A DNA stretch of 64,000 nt. Origin: CADCTQ01 sp963844325. GTDB taxonomy: Bacteria; Bacteroidota; Bacteroidia; Cytophagales; 172606-1. Position 1 is the stretch's first letter, and each line of letters opens with the position of its first letter. Under the pieces are notes generated by a model. It made no database searches and was not told the origin of the DNA. It was given only the letters and a program-made list of their open reading frames with translations. Position numbers and translations under genes: made by a program. Of the stretch, positions 59,375-64,000 are shown piece by piece. The stretch spans positions 992,001 through 1,056,000 of the forward strand of contig CAWJNV010000002.1 in the NCBI GenBank assembly GCA_963844325.1. The letters are read 5' to 3'.

Positions 59375-61699
59375 ATGCAAAAACAGGCCGAAGACCAGTT
59401 TGAAGAATACTTTACGGAAAAGATCTGGGAGATGATCCCGGCCGTTTACCGCCACGAGGACGACCTGGGCGACCGCCCCGGCACGCTGCGGGCCCTGGTG
59501 GAAGTAATGGCCGGACAGGCGGCCCTCGTGCGGCGCAGCCAGGACCGGCTCTGGGAGGACCAGTTCATCGCGTGGTGCAGCGACTGGGCCGTGCCCTACA
59601 TCGGTGAACTGCTGGGCACCCGTTTGCTGCCCGCCCTCAACGCGCGGGGGCGACGGGTAGACGTTGCCAAAACCATTTACTACCGGCGCCGCAAAGGCAC
59701 GCCCCGGGTCCTGGAAGAACTCATCAGCGACATCAGCGGGTGGGAGGGGAAACTGGTGGAAAGTTTCGGGCGCCTGGCCCGGGCGCACCACGGCCTCGAC
59801 CCCCAACCCGCCGGCCGGGCCGGGCGCTTCACCGGCACCCCGCCGGGCGGTACTGCCGACCTGCGCCGGCAACGCGCCAGCGAACTCGCCGGGAGCCCGT
59901 TCGATGAATTTTACTACACGCCCGACGTGCGGCAGCACCGGGGCCGGCAGGGCCGTTACGGCATTCCGAAGCTGGCCTTTCACCTGTACCGGCTGGTGGC
60001 CTACCCGGTCCGCGACGTTACCCCGTTCGCCCTGGGCGACGGCCTGCGCTTCACGTTCGATCCTTCGGGCCGCGACATCCCGCTTTTCAACCGGCGGCGA
60101 CGGGCCGAAACGCTGTCGGAGCGCCGGCGGCGCCCCCAGGCGTGGGAAAACCAGCGCGCCGCCTACGAAGACTGGGAGCAGTGGCAGCCGGCCGAAGAAT
60201 GGGAACTGCCCGCCCCGATGCGCTGCCGCCTGCTCGCGCACGCCGAATACCTGGTCACCGAGGAGGTGATCGACGCCCTGGAACGGAAAGTCCCGCCCCT
60301 CAGCGCGGCGGCGGCAAACGAACTGCGGCGCTTCCGGGGCTGGCAGTTCCGCGACGAAGGCCAGTTGCGCGTCGTGCTCGGCGCCCTGGTCAACCGCGCG
60401 GAGTTGCTCAGCGCCGCCACGTTCGTGCCGTTGCTCGGCCTGGCGCTGGTGACGGCGTGCGGCAAGCAGGCGCTGCTCCCCAGCGCCGCGGCCGTACTGG
60501 CGGGGGCCAGCGTGCTGGATGCCGGTTCGCTGGCCGTCCGGGTGGGGGCGCTGCCGGGGGCCATTGTGCCCGCCGAGTACATTACGGCCGCGCACCTGGG
60601 CGCCTGGTCGGCCGCCCCTTTCCACAAGCAACTGGCGGTTGATCCGGAGCACGGCCGGTTCCTGTTCCTGGGCACCCCGGTCACGGTTGCCGTAAGTGCG
60701 ACCTATCACTACGGTTTCTCCGGCCCGGTGGGGGCGGGCACGTACGCGCGGGGAGGGGTGGAAGATGCGCCGGCCGACCGGACGGTTCCCGCGGGCGGCG
60801 GACCCATTGCCGCCGGCCTGCTGGCCGACGGCACCACCGAGGTAGCCGACAGCCGGACGTACGGGCCCGTCGCCAGTGTGGCCGGGCTCGGGCAACTCAC
60901 CCTGCGGGCAGCCGACCAGCAACGCCCGTACGTGCGCCTGGAGGCCGACTGGGTGCTCGACACCGGGGCCAGCCAGGAGGCCCGCCTCTCGCTCAACGGC
61001 CTGTGGATCGGCGGGGCCGGCAACACGGCGTGCAACCTGGTGCTGCGGGGCGATTACGAAATGGTTACCATCCGCTGCTGTACGCTCGACCCCGGGGGCG
61101 CCCGAAACGCCAACGACCAAGTGTTGCACCCCGTCCGGCTCCGGGTGGAAGGCCGGGTTGAAACGCTCTGCATCGAAGACAGCATCGTGGGTCCGGTAAT
61201 GGTCGGGGGGGGCGGCCTGGTGGAAGCGGTGGTCATTTGTGACTCGGTGGTGCAGGCGGCAGACGCGGCCGTGCCCGCCCTCGACGTTCCGGCCGGCCTG
61301 GTCACGTTGCGGCGAACCACTGTACTGGGCCGCATCGCGGTGCACCGCTTGCAGGCTTCCGAGGTGATCGTCACCGGCGCGGCGGCCGTTACCGACACCC
61401 AGGCCGGCTGCTTCCGCTTCAGTGCGGCGCCCGCCGGGAGCCGCCTGCCGCGTCCGTACAAGTCCTTTCTCTTTCCGGCCGACACCAGCCACTGGTTCAC
61501 TTCCCGCCTTTTCGGGCAACCGGGCTACGCCCAGTTGAGCGATACCGCCCCGGTTGCCCTGCGCAGCGGCGCCGAAAACGGTTCCGAAATGGGGGTGTTC
61601 AGCCGGCAGCTCAACCCGGTCAAGCTGGCCGGGCTGCGCACCAAAATTGAAGAATACATGCCTTTCGGATTGATTCCGGCCTTTATCCACGAAACCTAA
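59375..61699 (+). CDS. eCIS tail protein I-like wedge/fibre-base protein
   Basis: A 774-residue protein. Residues about 1-130 match phage tail protein I (Tail_P2_I, PF09684): FIAWCSDWAVPYIGELLGTRLLPALNARGRRVDVAKTIYYRRRKGTPRVLEELISDISGW (in parts). The rest is beta-rich with repeated short strands and a parallel-helix-like section (about 500-700, for example VRLRVEGRVETLCIEDSIVGPVMVGGGGLVEAVVICDSVVQ), suggesting the protein also carries an appendage. It comes one base after the wedge gene and six bases before the next. Confidence 0.83.
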   Translation: MQKQAEDQFEEYFTEKIWEMIPAVYRHEDDLGDRPGTLRALVEVMAGQAALVRRSQDRLWEDQFIAWCSDWAVPYIGELLGTRLLPALNARGRRVDVAKTIYYRRRKGTPRVLEELISDISGWEGKLVESFGRLARAHHGLDPQPAGRAGRFTGTPPGGTADLRRQRASELAGSPFDEFYYTPDVRQHRGRQGRYGIPKLAFHLYRLVAYPVRDVTPFALGDGLRFTFDPSGRDIPLFNRRRRAETLSERRRRPQAWENQRAAYEDWEQWQPAEEWELPAPMRCRLLAHAEYLVTEEVIDALERKVPPLSAAAANELRRFRGWQFRDEGQLRVVLGALVNRAELLSAATFVPLLGLALVTACGKQALLPSAAAVLAGASVLDAGSLAVRVGALPGAIVPAEYITAAHLGAWSAAPFHKQLAVDPEHGRFLFLGTPVTVAVSATYHYGFSGPVGAGTYARGGVEDAPADRTVPAGGGPIAAGLLADGTTEVADSRTYGPVASVAGLGQLTLRAADQQRPYVRLEADWVLDTGASQEARLSLNGLWIGGAGNTACNLVLRGDYEMVTIRCCTLDPGGARNANDQVLHPVRLRVEGRVETLCIEDSIVGPVMVGGGGLVEAVVICDSVVQAADAAVPALDVPAGLVTLRRTTVLGRIAVHRLQASEVIVTGAAAVTDTQAGCFRFSAAPAGSRLPRPYKSFLFPADTSHWFTSRLFGQPGYAQLSDTAPVALRSGAENGSEMGVFSRQLNPVKLAGLRTKIEEYMPFGLIPAFIHET

Positions 61700-61705
61700 A
61701 GAACA

Positions 61706-64000
61706 ATGGCAATATTTGACGCTTCCCGGGGGGATGACGACCGCCGCAAGCACTACACCCGCGTGATGATGCAGCAGGGGCGGACGTTCACCGATTACGA
61801 CTGGAACCAGAGCGAATGGCTTGACAACGAAGCCCACCGGCGTACGCACGTGGACGTGATCGGCCCGTTCGGCAGCCCCGACGCGGGCTTCCGCATCCGC
61901 AACCCCCGATTCGCCGGCGGCCGGCCTGATTTTGAGATTGAAGCCGGAACCCTGTACCTGGGCGGCCTGCGGCTGGAACTGGAAGCGGCGGCAACGCCCG
62001 AAACGTACCTCGCCCAGCAAGACTGGCTGCTCCCGCCCGACGCCGACCTGGACGTAAATATTCCCGGCGGGGAGCGGTTTGACCTGGTGTACCTGGAGGC
62101 GTGGCAGCAGCCCGTGTGCGCCGTGGAGGACGCGTCGCTGTTTGAGCCGGCCCTCGGGGGCCCCGATACCACCACGCGCCTGCGCAACACGCACCGGGTC
62201 CGGGTCCGGCCCAACGCGGGGTTCGGCGAATGCGCCGACGCCTGGAACCGGTTGAAGCAGCAATGGCAGGACGACCACCTGGGCACCGTCAATGAACAGC
62301 ACGAACGGGTGCCCGACATCCGGCTCACGGTTACGTACACGGGCGCCGCCCTGCCCGACGACCTCTGTTCGCCCGCCGTGGCCGGCGGCTACCTGGGCGC
62401 CGAGAACCAGGCCATCCGGGTGCAACTGACGCGCCCCGGTACGTTCACCTGGGGTTTTAACAATGCCGCTCCGCTGTACCGGGTGGCTTTGCTGGCCGGC
62501 AACCAGGTGCAGATGCTCACCGAACCCAAGGACCAGTACCACTGGCCCCGGACCGGGCAGGTTGTGGAGCTGCTGCCCTGGTCGGCCGTGCTGCCCAACG
62601 GCCAGAAAATCGCCGCCATGAGCGGGCACCTGGCCCGGGTAGGCGAATCGTTCGACCCGGACAGCGGCCTCTTTACGCTGGCAGCGGCAACGGCGCCGCC
62701 CCCCGGTTTCGGCCTGGCGTGGCAGAGCCGCCCCGACGCCGGCGAACTGGGCGAACCGGCCCCGTACTTTTACCTGAGGGTCTGGGACCGGGGCGACGAC
62801 CGGGTTTCGCCCCCCGAAATTCCTTTTACGGACGCTACGCCCGTGGCGCTGGGTACGACCGGGCTGGTCGTTGCCTTTACCGGCCCGGACCGGGTAGCCG
62901 AAGACCACTGGGTGATTGCCGTCCGGCCCGAAACGCCCAACCAGGTAGTGCCCTGGGAACTGGAGGAGGGCATGCTGCCCCACGGGGTGCGCCGGTTTTT
63001 TGCCCCGCTGGCCGTCATCCGCTGGCAATCCGCCGGCGGGCAGCTGCAAGGGCAGGTCGTTCACGATTGCCGCAAAACCTTCCGGCCGCTCACCGACCTG
63101 GACGGCTGCTGTACCTTCACGGTGGGGGACGGCATCCGGAGCCGGGGCGATTTCAATTCCATCGAGGAGGCCGTCGGGAACCTGCCGCCGGCGGGCGGAA
63201 AAATCTGCGTACTGCCCGGGGTGCACGAGGCAAACGTAACCATTGCCAACCAGACCCAGGTCCGGATCACGGGCTGCGGCGAACAGACCGTGGTGCGTCC
63301 CCACGGCGACGACAAACGGCGGGGGCTGCCCATTTTCCGCATGGCCGCCTCCCGGAAGATCCAACTCGACAACCTGGTGATGGAGGCGCTGGAGGGCACG
63401 GCCATCGTGGTGGAGGACCAGGACCCCAGGCATGCGCCGTCGCAGGAGATCACCATCCGCGACAATTCGATCCTGGCGGGCATCCACGGCATCCGGGTCA
63501 GCCTGCCCGAAGACCGGCGGGGCAACAACGTAATCGAAATTTACCACAACCGGGTCGCCATCCTCGACGGGCGCGGGGGCGACGTGGCGATCTTCGTGGC
63601 GGCCGACGAGGTGCGCATTGAACGCAACCGCGTGGTGGTGCTGCCGCCTCCTGACCCCGACGACTCCGACGATCCCCGCAACGAGGACGGGCCCGACGAC
63701 CTGTTTGACCCCTGCCCTGACCGGAAGGGCCGTTACCAGCCCGGCTACCCGCTCCGGCAGAAACTGAGCCGGCAGTTCGCCTACCTGATGGCCTACGTGC
63801 CGGCAAACCAGAAAAACGTCTACACGGCCCTGGGAGGCATCCAGGTCGGCGGCGCTTCGGAGCGGGTACTCATCCGGCAAAACGAGATCATCGGCGGACG
63901 GGGGAACGGCATTACCCTGGGGCACCTGCCCGCGCCCGACGAGGAGCAACTGCGGGCAAAGACATTCGAGAAGAGAGGCGAACACACCTACGTCAGCAAA
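61706..64000 (+). CDS. eCIS DUF6519/right-handed beta-helix protein (3'-partial)
   Basis: A large protein running past the right edge; 765 codons are visible without a stop. The start MAIFDASRGDDDRRKHYTRVMMQQGRTFTDYDWNQ is typical of the DUF6519 proteins of eCIS loci (about residues 1-180). From residue 460 on the sequence becomes a right-handed beta-helix (GDFNSIEEAVGNLPPAGGKICVLPGVHEANVTIANQTQVRITGCG and NLVMEALEGTAIVVED), as in fibres that bind a surface. An acidic PPPDPDDSDDPRNEDGPDD loop lies near residue 650. It is probably a peripheral appendage or receptor-binding element. A large antisense frame in the same DNA is rejected. Confidence 0.82.
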   Translation, partial: MAIFDASRGDDDRRKHYTRVMMQQGRTFTDYDWNQSEWLDNEAHRRTHVDVIGPFGSPDAGFRIRNPRFAGGRPDFEIEAGTLYLGGLRLELEAAATPETYLAQQDWLLPPDADLDVNIPGGERFDLVYLEAWQQPVCAVEDASLFEPALGGPDTTTRLRNTHRVRVRPNAGFGECADAWNRLKQQWQDDHLGTVNEQHERVPDIRLTVTYTGAALPDDLCSPAVAGGYLGAENQAIRVQLTRPGTFTWGFNNAAPLYRVALLAGNQVQMLTEPKDQYHWPRTGQVVELLPWSAVLPNGQKIAAMSGHLARVGESFDPDSGLFTLAAATAPPPGFGLAWQSRPDAGELGEPAPYFYLRVWDRGDDRVSPPEIPFTDATPVALGTTGLVVAFTGPDRVAEDHWVIAVRPETPNQVVPWELEEGMLPHGVRRFFAPLAVIRWQSAGGQLQGQVVHDCRKTFRPLTDLDGCCTFTVGDGIRSRGDFNSIEEAVGNLPPAGGKICVLPGVHEANVTIANQTQVRITGCGEQTVVRPHGDDKRRGLPIFRMAASRKIQLDNLVMEALEGTAIVVEDQDPRHAPSQEITIRDNSILAGIHGIRVSLPEDRRGNNVIEIYHNRVAILDGRGGDVAIFVAADEVRIERNRVVVLPPPDPDDSDDPRNEDGPDDLFDPCPDRKGRYQPGYPLRQKLSRQFAYLMAYVPANQKNVYTALGGIQVGGASERVLIRQNEIIGGRGNGITLGHLPAPDEEQLRAKTFEKRGEHTYVSK

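Noticed and set aside
59309..63985. A 1558-codon open frame on the minus strand
   Set aside because: It is fully antisense to three eCIS genes with recognisable families. In this GC-rich DNA the reverse frame of codons with G/C in third position has few stops. The translated text is rich in Gly, Arg, Pro and His with no domain.
38956..64000. Prophage or type VI secretion system as an alternative to eCIS
   Set aside because: No capsid, terminase, portal, lysis or integrase gene and no TssJLM membrane complex; the AAA+ ATPase, DUF4255 and DUF4157 combination is specific to eCIS. The region beyond the right edge could still change this.

Overview
The window is about 63% GC by impression and comes from a Bacteroidota genome, probably of a high-GC Cytophagia or Saprospiria lineage. 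The lineage evidence is a SusC-like TonB receptor, four secreted proteins with type IX secretion (T9SS) C-terminal sorting domains, a hybrid two-component system of the Bacteroidota HTCS type, and promoters with the Bacteroidota -7 consensus TAnnTTTG. No rRNA, tRNA or CRISPR array was seen.

Layout. 1-5.4 kb: a TonB-dependent receptor cut by the window edge and broken by a one-base frameshift, a TspO-like membrane protein, an S58 (DmpA/BapA) peptidase and a DXD glycosyltransferase. 5.6-6.8 kb: a complete IS4-family insertion sequence with 15-bp ends and a 6-bp target duplication. 6.9-11.4 kb: a fusion of a GMC oxidoreductase to a 3-keto-disaccharide hydrolase domain, a Crp/Fnr regulator and an exported DJ-1/PfpI protein. 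11.9-16.0 kb: a soluble multi-PAS histidine kinase convergent with a single-domain response regulator, then a small unknown gene. 16.4-30.6 kb: an HTCS regulator followed by four secreted T9SS clients, three of them rich in MopE-like metal-binding repeats. 31.8-36.9 kb: a five-gene operon matching the uncharacterised STM4015-STM4014-STM4013-STM4012-STM4011 families (LRR-like, ATP-grasp, AlkP-superfamily hydrolase, two radical SAM proteins). 37.2-38.3 kb: an exported alpha/beta hydrolase. 38.9 kb to the right edge: an extracellular contractile injection system (eCIS) locus of about 25 kb, with sheath, tube, cap, AAA+ ATPase, hub, spike, gp25, two baseplate J-like proteins, a tail-I protein, a beta-helix protein, and two DUF4157 proteins that are likely cargo.

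How it fits together. The clearest new signal is regulatory. Immediately downstream of the AraC-type HTCS gene, and upstream of each of the three MopE-repeat genes, lies the same 38-bp element. It is a direct repeat of ACAAT-N2-TCCACC spaced 21 bp, sitting 19-20 bp in front of a -7 box and 105-109 bp before the start codon. This looks like a self-contained sensor-operator-surface-protein regulon. The second strong signal is the pair of adjacent eCIS DUF4157 genes. They share a roughly 98% identical 502-bp loading module but have unrelated C-termini, as expected of a swappable cargo cassette. A NarL-like palindrome, AATACCTA-N4-TAGGTATT, occurs twice, once between the GMC fusion and the Crp gene and once about 380 bp before the eCIS sheath gene.
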